Source: Pseudomonas sp. (GTDB taxonomy: Bacteria; Pseudomonadota; Gammaproteobacteria; Pseudomonadales; Pseudomonadaceae). Taken from it: 64,000 bases of DNA. Made by a program: the position numbers and the translations under genes. Under the pieces are notes generated by a model, which saw nothing but the letters and a program-made list of their open reading frames with translations, was not told where the DNA came from and made no database searches. Each line of letters starts with the position of its first letter. Within the stretch, counting starts at the first letter, position 1. Below, one piece after another: positions 8,273 to 16,997 of the stretch. The stretch lies in contig NZ_JAUYGD010000033.1 of assembly GCF_030690725.1 (NCBI RefSeq), positions 186,001-250,000 on the forward strand, read 5' to 3'.

Positions 8273-8292
8273 CACGCCGGTGCATCGGCGGC

Positions 8293-10512
8293 TTATGGGG
8301 CGATCTCGTCGAGGCCCTCTTGTGCGGCCAGCAGTTCTTCCTCGGTTTGCAGCGGCGTGCTGCTGACGCTGAAATCGACAATCTCGATAGCGCCCTGACC
8401 CTGGCCCAACAGATGGAAGGAGAACGCCTTACGCGCTTGCGGGTTGTCGAAGGTGAAGCTGACTTCAACGGGTTTGTTACGGGTTAGTAGCGGCAGCTCG
8501 GGGATCGCCAAGTCGACGTTGCGGTCGTATTCCTTGGTTTTCAATTGCAGCGTGGCGCCCTTTTTATCCATGCGTAGGGCGCGGATTTTCAGGGTCACGG
8601 TGGTTTGCGTAGCTGCACCCAAGGTCAGGTACTGCGCGCCCACCAGGTTGTCTGCCCAGTCATCACTGACGCTGGGTTTGAGCTTGATTGGCTGCTGGTT
8701 GGCGAACTGGTAGCGCTGTTCGGCCTGGTCGCCGAGGCTCAGTGATTGGTCAAGCAGGGCCGCTTGCTGGCTGATTAGGCGCGCCGGTTTGCCGCTGAAA
8801 CGGCCCAGGTAGCGTGCGCTGTCGGCAATAAAACCAGGGCTGGCGTAGCGCCGACAGACATTCTGGAAGTCGCACTCGGTCAGCGTGCCGTTGCCGTCAT
8901 GCCGGCGCAGCAGGCCATTGGTGTAGGAGATGATCTCGCGGCCAGTAGCGTAGTCACGCAGCAATGAGCGCCCGGCAATATTGGCTGGCACCGGGAAGGC
9001 GAAGTAGTCGAGCACCGAAGCGGTCAGGTCGACATGGCCATACACGCCTTGCTTGAGCGCCGGCAGCTGCGCCTGCTCAGGAGCCAGCAGCAGGTTGAAG
9101 CCCCAGGCCGAAGCCAGGCGTACGTTCTCCACACCGTGGGATTCATCCGAGGTGACGATTACCAGGGTGTCTTTCATCACCCCCTGTTTTTCCAAGGCGT
9201 TGAGGAAGTCGGCGATGGCGTCATCCAAGTAGGCAATCGCCGCCAGCTTGGCGTTGGGGTGACGGTCGAGGTAGTCCTGCGGAGCGGAGTAGGGTTGGTG
9301 AGTGCCTACGGTCAGCAGGGTCAGCATCCAGGGCTGGCGCTTCTTGCGCAGTTGCTGCACGTAACCCAGGGCGCCTTCGAAGTAGGCTTTGTCGTCCATG
9401 CCCCAGGGGAATTCGATATAGGGTTTGTTCTTGAACCAGTCGCGGCCCAGGGTCTTGTCAAAACCCATCTGCGGCATGATCTGGTCCTTGGCCATAAAGC
9501 GCAGCCCGGCACCTTGCAAAAAATGCGTGCTAAGGCCGCGTTCGCGCAGCTGTGCGGGCAGGCATTGCTCGCTGCGCGCCGGGTTGTTGAGCAGCTCAAC
9601 GCCTTTCGGGGTGCCGGAGTCGAGTTTGTTGTAATCGCCGCAGAGCATGGCATAGAGGCCGCGGATGGTCTGATGGCCATGCAGCACATAGTCAGTGGTG
9701 AGCATGCCGCGCTCGGCCCACTGGCTCAGGCGCGGCATCGGGTCCTGCTTATAGCTGCTGCCGATGGCTTGGCGACTGGCTTGCAGATAAGCGCCGGTGA
9801 CGCCTTCGAGGGTGATGATCAGCACGTTGCGGGCGCTACCGGCCTGTTTGAGCAGCGGCGTGCCATGCAGGTCGAGTTGGTTCAGGCCGCTGATATCGGG
9901 TGGGCTGCTCGGCTCGTTACCCGCCAGCCAGTCGGCCAGGTGTTGCTGGCCGCTATTGCTACTTTCCGCCAGCAGCTTGTGCGGCAGGTTGAACTGCAGC
10001 CATTGGGCCGCTTCGCTGGGTTTGAGTTGCTGGCCAACTGTGTGTACGGCAAACAGGGCCAGCGGTAGCAGCAGCCAGGTGCGCGATAGCGCGGCGGCGT
10101 GGCGGGGTGTTTGTAAGCTGCGCAGCCCCAGGTAGAGCGCCACCAGCACGGCCATGGCAAAGGCCAGTAGCGGTTGGCTCAAGCCGCTGCCCTGGGTCGA
10201 ATGGCTGACGAATTGTGCGTCGCCCAGGTATTGCAGGTCGGCCGGCTCCGGCATGCGGCCAACGGCATTGACCAACTCGGCGGTGCTCAGGGTAAAAATG
10301 CACCAGACCAGCAGCAGAGGAATGCTCAGCAGCCAGGAGCGTTGGTACAAAAGCACCACCAGCAAGCTGCCGACTGCCAGGTCAGACAGGTAGCCATAGG
10401 CGTGCGACCAGCCCAGCGTGTAGCGGCTGAGCAACGGCAGGGCGAGTAATAACAAACCGAGGGTAAGCAGGGTGCTGGAAGGCTGTCGCAGCCAATTGCA
10501 GGTAACGCGCAC
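8293..10512 (-). CDS. LTA-synthase-like membrane sulfatase / phosphoglycerol transferase family
   Basis: The encoded protein has 739 residues. The GTG at 10512 is preferred because CAGGAG lies just upstream; an ATG at 10536 is possible. About five membrane helices occupy the first 170 residues. A large periplasmic alkaline-phosphatase-fold domain follows with VLIITLEGVTGAYL (metal ligand Glu near residue 236), GHQTIRGLYAMLCGDY, TVGTHQPYS and the metal-binding IVTSDESHGV. A beta-rich C-terminal module follows. Relatives transfer phosphoglycerol or phosphoethanolamine to envelope glycans. The donor and acceptor here are unknown. It converges on the upstream binding-protein gene with a 20-bp gap. 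Confidence 0.85.
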   Translation of the reverse strand: MRVTCNWLRQPSSTLLTLGLLLLALPLLSRYTLGWSHAYGYLSDLAVGSLLVVLLYQRSWLLSIPLLLVWCIFTLSTAELVNAVGRMPEPADLQYLGDAQFVSHSTQGSGLSQPLLAFAMAVLVALYLGLRSLQTPRHAAALSRTWLLLPLALFAVHTVGQQLKPSEAAQWLQFNLPHKLLAESSNSGQQHLADWLAGNEPSSPPDISGLNQLDLHGTPLLKQAGSARNVLIITLEGVTGAYLQASRQAIGSSYKQDPMPRLSQWAERGMLTTDYVLHGHQTIRGLYAMLCGDYNKLDSGTPKGVELLNNPARSEQCLPAQLRERGLSTHFLQGAGLRFMAKDQIMPQMGFDKTLGRDWFKNKPYIEFPWGMDDKAYFEGALGYVQQLRKKRQPWMLTLLTVGTHQPYSAPQDYLDRHPNAKLAAIAYLDDAIADFLNALEKQGVMKDTLVIVTSDESHGVENVRLASAWGFNLLLAPEQAQLPALKQGVYGHVDLTASVLDYFAFPVPANIAGRSLLRDYATGREIISYTNGLLRRHDGNGTLTECDFQNVCRRYASPGFIADSARYLGRFSGKPARLISQQAALLDQSLSLGDQAEQRYQFANQQPIKLKPSVSDDWADNLVGAQYLTLGAATQTTVTLKIRALRMDKKGATLQLKTKEYDRNVDLAIPELPLLTRNKPVEVSFTFDNPQARKAFSFHLLGQGQGAIEIVDFSVSSTPLQTEEELLAAQEGLDEIAP

Positions 10513-10740
10513 GGGTACTCCTGGGGCGATTGCCATCGTTCAGCAGTGGCAATGCCGAAACAGCCGCAAGATGCGGGCTGACATGATTCTGAAACAAGGT
10601 TGTGCTAAGCGCCAGAGGCTGGGGCGCAAAAGGGCAAAACAACTGATGTCGGGATGGGAAAAGGCGCGGGGGATGGGGAGGGGTTATGCACTGGCCAGCG
10701 CCTTGTCATTGCGAGCAAAGCGCTGCATGGCCAGAAAGCG

Positions 10741-10929
10741 TTACTTTTTGCCGATGGTGATCTGCTTGGTGGTGCCGTACACCTGACCGCTGACGCCTTT
10801 GGCAATTTGCTGAATTTCCCCGCCGGATTTCAGGAAGGCTTCGATCTGTGCGTCGATCGAGGCGCTGGTTTCCACGGCTGGAGCCGGCTTGGGTTTGCTG
10901 TTGGATGCTTTTACGCGCATGACGGCCAT
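10741..10929 (-). CDS. small conserved protein of unknown function
   Basis: The encoded protein has 62 residues. Two ATGs are possible, at 10929 (MAVMRVKAS) and 10920 (MRVKAS); a GTAGG sequence lies 3 and 12 bases upstream respectively, so the start is uncertain. The N-terminus is basic and proline-rich (KASNSKPKPAPAVETS); the C-terminal half, with IDAQIEAFLKSGGEIQQI and ITIGKK at the end, looks like a small folded domain. Similar short proteins are common in Pseudomonas and are sometimes labelled transcriptional regulators, but nothing here proves DNA binding. It precedes the sulfatase gene by 228 bp on the same strand. Confidence 0.6.
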   Translation of the reverse strand: MAVMRVKASNSKPKPAPAVETSASIDAQIEAFLKSGGEIQQIAKGVSGQVYGTTKQITIGKK

Positions 10930-11242
10930 TAACCTACTCAAAAATTAATTTGGCCGCGCATAATACTCGAAATGCTTGACAATTGCTTGATAAATAAAGC
11001 TCGGATGTGGCGATATGCAGAGAGATTATTCTGTAAATAGTCCCGGTAATTAGCGGATATACCAGTAAGTGGTTGTTTTAATACGAATAGATAATTCATG
11101 TTGAGGCTGCATCTCGCGACCTGGGCCATCGGTCGGATTGCCCCGCAAGGTCGTCCGGCTGGCACCGTGCGATGGCCGGTAGGCCGAGAAATTAACAGGC
11201 GAGTCGGCTAGAATGCCGGCCTGGTAATGAGGGTAGGGCATC
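10930..11242. other. intergenic region between a small gene and cvfB
   Basis: These 313 bases separate two divergent genes. The first 170 bases (to about 11100) are much richer in A+T than the surrounding coding sequence, as expected for promoters. I could not pick out a -35/-10 pair with good spacing on either strand. No tRNA, repeat or hairpin with a T-run was seen. Confidence 0.5.
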
Positions 11243-12085
11243 ATGGCGGTAATTGGACGAATGAATAGTTTGCAGGTCGTGAAGCACACCGACTTCGGCC
11301 TGTATCTGGATGGCGGCGCGGATGGCGAGATTCTATTGCCCAAACGCTATATCCCGAGCGATACCCCAAGTGAAGTGGAAGACTGGTTGAACGTCTTTAT
11401 TTACTTGGACAGTGAAGACAAATTGATTGCCACCACGGAAAAGCCAAAAGTTCAGGTGGGCGAATTTGCCAGTTTGAAAGTTGTGGATATAAACCGGGTG
11501 GGCTTATTCCTTAATTGGGGTTTGCCGAAAGATTTATTGCTGCCGCACTCCGAAGAAAAACGCCCCTTGCAGATCGGTGATTACTGCGTGGTGCATGTGT
11601 TTCTCGACAAGCGCAGCAAACGCATCACTGCCACCGCACGCCTGGATCGTTACCTGGACAATGTGCCGGCCAACTACACGGCGGGCGAGGAAGTCGACCT
11701 GTTGGTGGCCGAATCCACTGATATGGGTTTCAAGGCCATTATCAATGGCAAGCACTGGGGCCTGATCCACAAGAACGAGCTGTTCAAGTTTGTGCGCAGC
11801 GGCATGCAGGAAAAAGGCTTTATCAAGGAAGTGCGCGCCGACGGCAAGATCAGCCTGAGCCTGCAGCCGGTTGGTCAGGAAGCCGCCAGCAGCCTGGGTG
11901 AGCAGATTCTGGCCAAGCTGCGCGAGCACGATGGCGTGCTCAAGGTGAATGATAAAAGTTCGCCTGAAGAAATTGCCGGGCTGTTTCGGGTCAGCAAGGG
12001 CAACTTCAAGAAAGCCATCGGCGGCTTGTACAAGCAGGGGCGCATCGTGATCCACGAAGACCGTATTGAACTGCCGAGCAAGTAA
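11243..12085 (+). CDS. cvfB: S1-domain RNA-binding protein, CvfB family
   Basis: The 280-residue protein has the CvfB/YitL arrangement. It begins MAVIGRMNSLQVVKHTDFG, and three consecutive S1-like OB folds follow: residues about 1-65 (FGLYLDGGADGEILLPKRYI), 70-140 (VGLFLNWGLPKDLLLPHSE) and 145-215 (MGFKAIINGKHWGLIHKNEL). The C-terminal winged-helix domain contains SSPEEIAGLFRVSKGNFKKA. Family members bind single-stranded RNA and affect virulence gene expression in Staphylococcus; the role in Pseudomonas is not established. It is cytosolic. A perfect 11-bp stem-loop follows the stop codon. Confidence 0.88.
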   Translation: MAVIGRMNSLQVVKHTDFGLYLDGGADGEILLPKRYIPSDTPSEVEDWLNVFIYLDSEDKLIATTEKPKVQVGEFASLKVVDINRVGLFLNWGLPKDLLLPHSEEKRPLQIGDYCVVHVFLDKRSKRITATARLDRYLDNVPANYTAGEEVDLLVAESTDMGFKAIINGKHWGLIHKNELFKFVRSGMQEKGFIKEVRADGKISLSLQPVGQEAASSLGEQILAKLREHDGVLKVNDKSSPEEIAGLFRVSKGNFKKAIGGLYKQGRIVIHEDRIELPSK

Positions 12086-12102
12086 GCCGCGCTCTGCGTT
12101 TG

Positions 12103-12133
12103 CGGTTCACTGCATTGCACCAGCAGTGAACCG
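12103..12133. terminator. stem-loop after cvfB
   Basis: Perfect 11-bp arms CGGTTCACTGC (12103-12113) and GCAGTGAACCG (12123-12133) with a 9-base loop start 18 bases after the cvfB stop. There is no T-run, so factor-independent termination is doubtful; it may protect the cvfB mRNA end or separate it from tRNA-Thr transcription. Confidence 0.5.
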
Positions 12134-12218
12134 TACGTGCTGCAATTGGCTTGCTAGGCTTGAGTGACAGCTTGAGTCGCGTTGCTGCTGGTGTGCTGCG
12201 CGATTTAAGCAACATCTT

Positions 12219-12294
12219 GCCGGTGTAGCTCAGTCGGTAGAGCAGCGCACTCGTAACGCGAAGGTCGTAGGTTCAATTCCTATCACCGGCACCA
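12219..12294 (+). tRNA. tRNA-Thr (anticodon CGT)
   Basis: This 76-base tRNA has an encoded CCA. The acceptor stem GCCGGTG/CACCGGC is perfect; the D-stem GCTC/GAGC and the T-arm GTAGG-TTCAATT-CCTAT fold normally. Anticodon CGT lies at 12252-12254 in the loop CTCGTAA, so it reads ACG. The anticodon stem is unusual: only 28-42, 29-41 and 30-40 pair, while 27-43 is G/A and 31-39 is A/C. Confidence 0.95.
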
Positions 12295-12308
12295 TCTAAG
12301 CCAATCCG

Positions 12309-12845
12309 TTAACCGCCACCAAACTGGGAGAACGACGCCGTTCGGCTGGGCTTGGTTTTTTGCGGTGCGGCAATTTTGCCGGCGTAGCGCCAGTCCCAGG
12401 GTGCGACTATGTCTTCGGCCGGAAGCTGCCAGAGGCCTTTGCCCATGTTTCTGGCCAGGGTCTCGGCATCTTTGAGCCGGTGGTCTTTCAGCTGTTTGGT
12501 ATAGGCCCAGGCAGCGCCCTGGGCGACCAGGGTGTGATTCACATCAAGGCTGCCGACATAGGCCCGAGCCAGCGTTCTGCCGTAGCGATCCACCTCTTGC
12601 ACATGCAGGACCACCTGCTTTTCCAATACCAGATCAGACAGGGCCTGCTTGGCTTCGGCGCCATAGGGCTGCTTTCTTTCCGGTGCGTCGATTTCCGCAA
12701 GGCGCACACGCAGCCGTTTGTTTTCCGTGGTCAGGCAGCTGAAGGTGTCGCCTTCGCTGATGGTCATTACCCGGCAGATGAATTGCTCAGCAAGCGCCAA
12801 GCTGGGCAGGCAGGCGAGAAGCAGTAGTGTGATACGGATAGTCAT
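12309..12845 (-). CDS. exported thermonuclease-like (SNase) nuclease
   Basis: The encoded protein has 178 residues. The ATG at 12845 opens a signal peptide (MTIRITLLLLACLPSLALA, cut before EQFICRV); the in-frame extension to 12995 is rejected. The mature part is a staphylococcal-nuclease OB fold: VMTISEGDTFSCL, RLRVRLAEIDAPERKQPYG (active-site Arg and the IDAPE calcium/substrate loop), and VDRYGRTLARAYVG with the second catalytic Arg. The WAYTKQLKD and ARNMGKGLW segments complete the fold. It is expected to act in the periplasm or outside on nucleic acid. It converges on tRNA-Thr 14 bases away. Confidence 0.88.
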   Translation of the reverse strand: MTIRITLLLLACLPSLALAEQFICRVMTISEGDTFSCLTTENKRLRVRLAEIDAPERKQPYGAEAKQALSDLVLEKQVVLHVQEVDRYGRTLARAYVGSLDVNHTLVAQGAAWAYTKQLKDHRLKDAETLARNMGKGLWQLPAEDIVAPWDWRYAGKIAAPQKTKPSRTASFSQFGGG

Positions 12846-13131
12846 CTGATTGGCAATGCTCAGGCGAATGCATAGTCGTTGATAGTAATAAATGCTCAGC
12901 AGATTAAGCGGGACGGGTATCGCGAAACAGCACTGCGGGTTGTGCGAAGTGCTTAGCTTGCGTTGAACGCTGGGGTTGCTTGTGCTTTCCCACAAACCGA
13001 GGATGATTGCTCATTAATTGAGTAACTAAGCAGCGTGCGAATGCGCTGTCTGGATCAATGGTCGGAACCGCAGGCGTGCTGGTGTTGCCAAACCTTCAGG
13101 TTCGTTGCGCGCCGGTGGCGCAGAGGTTGTG

Positions 13132-13467
13132 ATGACGATGTGCAGATATGTGCTCGGTCTTGTGGGGTTGCTGCTGGTTACTCCGCTGTATGCCGAGCAG
13201 CAGGCGCCACAGACGCTGCGGGTCATTCCGAAAACCTATATCAGCCCTGGTGCCAGTGGCAGCATCGGCAGCTCGCAGACTATCGAAAGCCATAACCTCT
13301 ATGGCGGGCAGCGTCTACCCGACGGCCTGCAGCGTCACGAGCAGCGCTACGGCAGCCAGTCGATAGAAAACCGCGGAACGATCAAGCAAACCATTGAATA
13401 CCCCAATGGCTACCGGGTGCAGCAGTATCCTGGGCAAAGCACTGAATACTATGAGCGCAGCCGCTAG
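13132..13467 (+). CDS. small secreted Gln/Tyr-rich protein of unknown function
   Basis: The encoded protein has 111 residues. The ATG at 13132 has GAGG 5 bases upstream and opens a signal peptide (MTMCRYVLGLVGLLLVTPLYA, cut before EQQAP); the ATG at 13138 is an alternative. The mature part is polar, with Ser/Gly (SPGASGSIGSSQTIES) and a Gln/Tyr/Arg-rich C-terminal half (GYRVQQYPGQSTEYYERS). No known domain was recognised. Secretion across the inner membrane is the only thing the sequence supports. It is convergent with the Aba4-like gene, 1 bp apart. Confidence 0.7.
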   Translation: MTMCRYVLGLVGLLLVTPLYAEQQAPQTLRVIPKTYISPGASGSIGSSQTIESHNLYGGQRLPDGLQRHEQRYGSQSIENRGTIKQTIEYPNGYRVQQYPGQSTEYYERSR

Positions 13468-13468
13468 C

Positions 13469-13906
13469 TCAGGCCGCCATCACCAGCCCCCAGCGCAGTG
13501 CCAGAAACGCCAGCAAACCCAACGGGCCGAACATCAGGGTCAGCACATAGCAGGGCAACAGTGCCCAGTGGCTGATGCCGGCGATGGCGCCTTCGTGGCG
13601 GATATACAGCCCGACCATCAGATCGAACGCCAGGATATGCACCCAGGCTGCCAGCGCGGCCGTGGGTTGGCGCAGCAGTGAGAGCACCCCGCCGAGGCTG
13701 AAGAAACCGGGTCTGCCGCTACCCGGTTCGGGGCGTTGGCGCATCGCGACAAACAGCAGCCAGCTGTAGACGATGGCCAACAGAACCACGCTAAGGCCCA
13801 GCACCAGTTCATCGGTATAGGACCAGAACGGCAGGCAGACCAGCATCAGCCAGCCGCCCAGGGCGATTAGCGAGGTGAGTTTGAACAGCGGTTTCAACGG
13901 GGCCAT
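13469..13906 (-). CDS. ABA4-like (DUF4281) membrane protein
   Basis: The 145-residue protein begins MAPLKPLFKLTSLIALGGW and has four predicted membrane segments. The pairing of WVHILAFDLMVGLYIRHEG with LMFGPLGLLAFLALRWG is the pattern of the ABA4-like family, named after a plant protein needed for neoxanthin synthesis; bacterial members have no proven role. The start at 13906 is chosen because the extension to 13924 begins with TTG and lacks a ribosome-binding site. The neighbours give no functional hint. Confidence 0.72.
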   Translation of the reverse strand: MAPLKPLFKLTSLIALGGWLMLVCLPFWSYTDELVLGLSVVLLAIVYSWLLFVAMRQRPEPGSGRPGFFSLGGVLSLLRQPTAALAAWVHILAFDLMVGLYIRHEGAIAGISHWALLPCYVLTLMFGPLGLLAFLALRWGLVMAA

Positions 13907-14027
13907 GGCGTGCTCACTGGGCAAGGTGTGGGCTCAACCATAGCGGATACGGCGGTTGCCGCATCCAGGCATCAGCGGCTGAATACAACGTCATCAGCTG
14001 GCGCGAGGGCCAGCTGATGGGCGCGCT

Positions 14028-14690
14028 TTACTGCTTCTTGCCCCAGAGTTTTTCCAGGCGTTGATCACGACCGCAGCCGTTGCGGTAGTAGTTGTAGCGC
14101 AGCGGATTACGTTGGTAGTAGTCCTGGTGATAGTCCTCGGCGGGGTAGAAGGTGCTGGCGGCGAGGATTTCCGTAACCACCGGCGCAGGCAAACGCGCGG
14201 ATTTATCCAGGGCGGCCTTGGAGGCTTCGGCCAGTTGCTGTTCTTCTGCGTTGCTGTAGAAGATCGCGCTGCGGTACTGCGGGCCGCGGTCACAGAACTG
14301 GGCGTTGGCGGTCACCGGGTCAATGGTGGGCCAGAAGGCTTCCAGCAGTTTGGCGTAGCTGGTCTTGCTTGGGTCGAAGCGCACCCGTACCGCTTCGATA
14401 TGCCCACTGCTGCCGGCTGACACCTGTTCGTAGGTGGGGTTGTCGACATGCCCGCCGATATAGCCGGAGGTGGTTTCAATCACGCCAGGCACTTTGTCGA
14501 AGTCCGATTCGGTACACCAGAAACAACCGCCGGCAAAGATCGCCACGCCAGGGTTTTCTACCGTTGGCGCACTGGCTTGCGGCTGCGGCGCCTGGGCGGC
14601 GCTGGGTTCACAGGCGGCCAGCAGGCCGCCCAGAACGAGGATGCTGCTGGCCAGCAGACGGCTGCGCCAGCTAGAGGTAGTAGCAGTCAT
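14028..14690 (-). CDS. msrA: exported peptide-methionine (S)-S-oxide reductase, lipoprotein form
   Basis: The 220-residue MsrA carries an export leader. The N-terminus MTATTSSWRSRLLASSILVL ends in a lipobox (GGLLAAC, Cys27), then a Gln/Pro/Ala linker, so the enzyme is probably anchored in the envelope. The catalytic domain starts at about 45 with GVAIFAGGCFWCTESDFDK (catalytic Cys56 in GCFWC). GYIGGHVDNPTYEQVSAGSS and the late NGCGRDQR resolving-cysteine region follow. It reduces the S epimer of methionine sulfoxide in exported proteins. It lies 2 bp downstream of msrB, which handles the R epimer, so the two act as a pair. Confidence 0.9.
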   Translation of the reverse strand: MTATTSSWRSRLLASSILVLGGLLAACEPSAAQAPQPQASAPTVENPGVAIFAGGCFWCTESDFDKVPGVIETTSGYIGGHVDNPTYEQVSAGSSGHIEAVRVRFDPSKTSYAKLLEAFWPTIDPVTANAQFCDRGPQYRSAIFYSNAEEQQLAEASKAALDKSARLPAPVVTEILAASTFYPAEDYHQDYYQRNPLRYNYYRNGCGRDQRLEKLWGKKQ

Positions 14691-14692
14691 GT

Positions 14693-15208
14693 TCAGCTCC
14701 GCAGCTCAGGTAAGGCTTCGCCTTGGGGGATAAAGCGCAGGGCCACGCCGTTGTTGCACCAACGTTCGCCGCGCGGTTTCGGGCCGTCATCGAAGACATG
14801 ACCCTGATGCCCGCCACAGCGTGCGCAGTGGTACTCGGTGCGCGGGAAGAACAGCTTGAAGTCGCGCTTGGTGCCCATATGGCCGGCAATCGGCTGGGTA
14901 AAGCTGGGCCAGCCGGTGCCGCTTTCATATTTGTCCTGGCTGGCAAACAGCGGCAGGTAGCAGGCGGCGCAGAGGTAGGTGCCGTCGCGTTTTTCCTGAT
15001 TCAGCGGGCTGCTACCGGGGGCTTCAGTGTCTTCTTCAAACAGCACGGCATAGGCTTCGGGCGTCAGTAGTGCACGCCAGGCGTCATGGGGTTTATCCAG
15101 TGGCGTCACGCTGCTGGCGATGGCTTGCGCCAGGCTGAGCGGGGCGTGACCGAGCAGGGGCAGGGCTGGCAACAGGGCCATTCCCTTGAGCAGGGAGCGT
15201 CTTTTCAT
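14693..15208 (-). CDS. msrB: exported peptide-methionine (R)-S-oxide reductase
   Basis: The 171-residue MsrB has an N-terminal leader MKRRSLLKGMALLPALPLLG containing a twin arginine, consistent with Tat export to the periplasm (inference). Zinc ligands are visible as CAAC (80-83) and CARC (128-131). The GTGWPSF substrate loop is near residue 97 and the catalytic Cys151 sits in RWCNN. The protein reduces R-methionine sulfoxide and is partnered with the MsrA lipoprotein encoded 2 bp downstream. The reductant that recharges the pair is not encoded nearby. Confidence 0.9.
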   Translation of the reverse strand: MKRRSLLKGMALLPALPLLGHAPLSLAQAIASSVTPLDKPHDAWRALLTPEAYAVLFEEDTEAPGSSPLNQEKRDGTYLCAACYLPLFASQDKYESGTGWPSFTQPIAGHMGTKRDFKLFFPRTEYHCARCGGHQGHVFDDGPKPRGERWCNNGVALRFIPQGEALPELRS

Positions 15209-15326
15209 GGCAGTGCTCTGTATGAGGTGTGGCCAATAGACAGAGACAAAGCCGAGTTGTTACAGCCTTGCCGGCAGCGCGCGAGAATTTTCCCGCGCAA
15301 GTTGTAAGCAAAGATAAATCGCACGC

Positions 15327-16364
15327 TCAGGTGATAGGCAGGCTGCTGGTTTTATCGACGCCGTCATCGATGACAATGCAGTCCCGCCCGGCGTTCTTGG
15401 CGCGATACAGGCGTTCATCAGCGCGCTGCAGCATGTTTTCCCAGTGCTCGTCGCGGCGCAGGATGGCCCCGCCGACTGACATGGTCACCGCTCCGCCGGG
15501 CCCGCGCAGGTGCTGCGCCACTTGCTGCTGCAGGTGTTGCGCGGCCGCCAGCAGGCCGGCGCGTTCGGTGTTGGGCAGCAGCAGGAGGAACTCTTCGCCG
15601 CCGAAGCGGAACAACCGGTCCTCCTTGCGCGATGAGCTTTTGATCAGTTCGACAAAGTCCACCAGCACCTGGTCGCCGGCCTGGTGGCCGTGGCTGTCGT
15701 TGATCCGTTTGAAATGATCCAGGTCCATCACCAGTACGCCGTAGCTGTTGCCGTGGCGGCGGTAAATGGAGGCGGCGATCTTCAACTCTTCATTCATTGC
15801 CCGGCGGTTGCGCGCACCGGTCAGCGGGTCGTGGATGGCCAGTTGTTGCAGCTGGTCGCGCTGGCTGCTGGTGCGGTAGGCAAACACGAAACTGAGGGTG
15901 CTGGCCATCATGCTGGTGACCAGAAATGAAACCATCTGGTAGTCGCTTTCAAACACCGAACCGGGCTTTAACTGGCCGTAACCAACCAGTGTGATGAGCA
16001 CCAGAATAGTGGCCAGCAAGGCCTTGGCGGGCGACACCATAAAGAAGTTGAAGAGAATCAGCGGGTAGATCCAGAACAGGCCGTTGACGCCCAGATTGAT
16101 GGCGATCAGCGTTGCGCCGGCAGAGAAGATGGTGGCCAGGTAAATGCCGGGTTTGATCGTGTCACCGGTGCGCCAGGCGTAAAGCACCGCGAGCACGGTG
16201 GAAACCACAATCACGGTGTCGGCGGAGCCTACCAGGTAGTTACCGGTGGCTAGCCGGTAGACGGCATAGGGGGTAATGCCAATCACGCCAAACAGGCCCA
16301 TCAAGGTAATGATGGACAACTGGAAGTCGTTACGCAGGCGCCTGAGCAACCGCGATATGCGCAT
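15327..16364 (-). CDS. membrane diguanylate cyclase (GGDEF)
   Basis: The encoded protein has 345 residues. Residues 1-165 hold about six membrane helices with no recognised sensor domain. The GGDEF domain begins at about residue 176 with DPLTGARNRRAMNEEL. It has the metal-binding MDLDHFKRINDSHGHQAGDQ and an intact active-site GGEEF near 252. An RKED motif 5 residues before GGEEF fits the inhibitory I-site RxxD. It should make cyclic di-GMP at the inner membrane and be product-inhibited. No effector is adjacent, although a PilZ protein (FlgZ) is encoded 22 kb away. Confidence 0.92.
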   Translation of the reverse strand: MRISRLLRRLRNDFQLSIITLMGLFGVIGITPYAVYRLATGNYLVGSADTVIVVSTVLAVLYAWRTGDTIKPGIYLATIFSAGATLIAINLGVNGLFWIYPLILFNFFMVSPAKALLATILVLITLVGYGQLKPGSVFESDYQMVSFLVTSMMASTLSFVFAYRTSSQRDQLQQLAIHDPLTGARNRRAMNEELKIAASIYRRHGNSYGVLVMDLDHFKRINDSHGHQAGDQVLVDFVELIKSSSRKEDRLFRFGGEEFLLLLPNTERAGLLAAAQHLQQQVAQHLRGPGGAVTMSVGGAILRRDEHWENMLQRADERLYRAKNAGRDCIVIDDGVDKTSSLPIT

Positions 16365-16494
16365 AGGTAAAGGCCATTGTTGTCGTTGTTATGAGCTAAG
16401 CATGCAGAGCTTGCCCTGGCGATGGCAATAGTAAAATCCAGCAAAGTGCCAGCATGGGCCACTATCTGCCGAATGGCGTTGGTGTTATCTGGTA

Positions 16495-16929
16495 CTAAGG
16501 TTCCAGCCCTTGTGCCGTAAGGCCTGCGCAAGATATGCGGGAAAATGCCAGCAGGCTTTTAGTGCGCTGATAGCGGCTCAGGCGTTCAGCCAACGGCTGA
16601 GGCAGGTCGGTGCTGGGGGCAAAGCCCAGGCGCAGGTAGAAGTCGCTGAGCTGCGGATGGCAGAACAGCCAGACCGGTGTGGCGCAATCGGCCAGCGCCG
16701 TTTCGATCAATTGGCGCGCGATGCCTTGCTCGCGCCGCGCGCAATCGACCAGCAGGCTGGTTAGCCAGTGGCCGTGCGCGACCTGATGCAGACAAAGCGC
16801 TGCGACGATTTGCCGGTCTTCTGCCACCCACAGCTGGGCACCGGCAGTGACGCGCATGGCTGAGCGTTGGTTGCGGTAGAACTTGTCGGCAAGTGGTTTG
16901 AGCGGGGCGGGGAGTAGGCGGTAGTGCAT
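16495..16929 (-). CDS. GNAT-family N-acetyltransferase
   Basis: The encoded protein has 144 residues. The ATG at 16929 (MHYRLLPAPLKPLADKFYR) is chosen; the frame is open to 17178 but that part overlaps another gene and looks non-native. The acetyl-CoA loop is visible as VDCARREQGIARQLIETAL near residue 77. The late WLFCHPQLSDFYLRLGFAP gives the conserved Tyr region of GNAT proteins. Substrate unknown. The SD is weak, so expression may be low or the start may differ. Confidence 0.78.
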   Translation of the reverse strand: MHYRLLPAPLKPLADKFYRNQRSAMRVTAGAQLWVAEDRQIVAALCLHQVAHGHWLTSLLVDCARREQGIARQLIETALADCATPVWLFCHPQLSDFYLRLGFAPSTDLPQPLAERLSRYQRTKSLLAFSRISCAGLTAQGLEP

Positions 16930-16997
16930 TGCAGGTACTGTTGCTACGGTGAGTGGATGCCTGAGCGCAAGCGGGCTGCTCGCCTCAGGCCGGTGGC

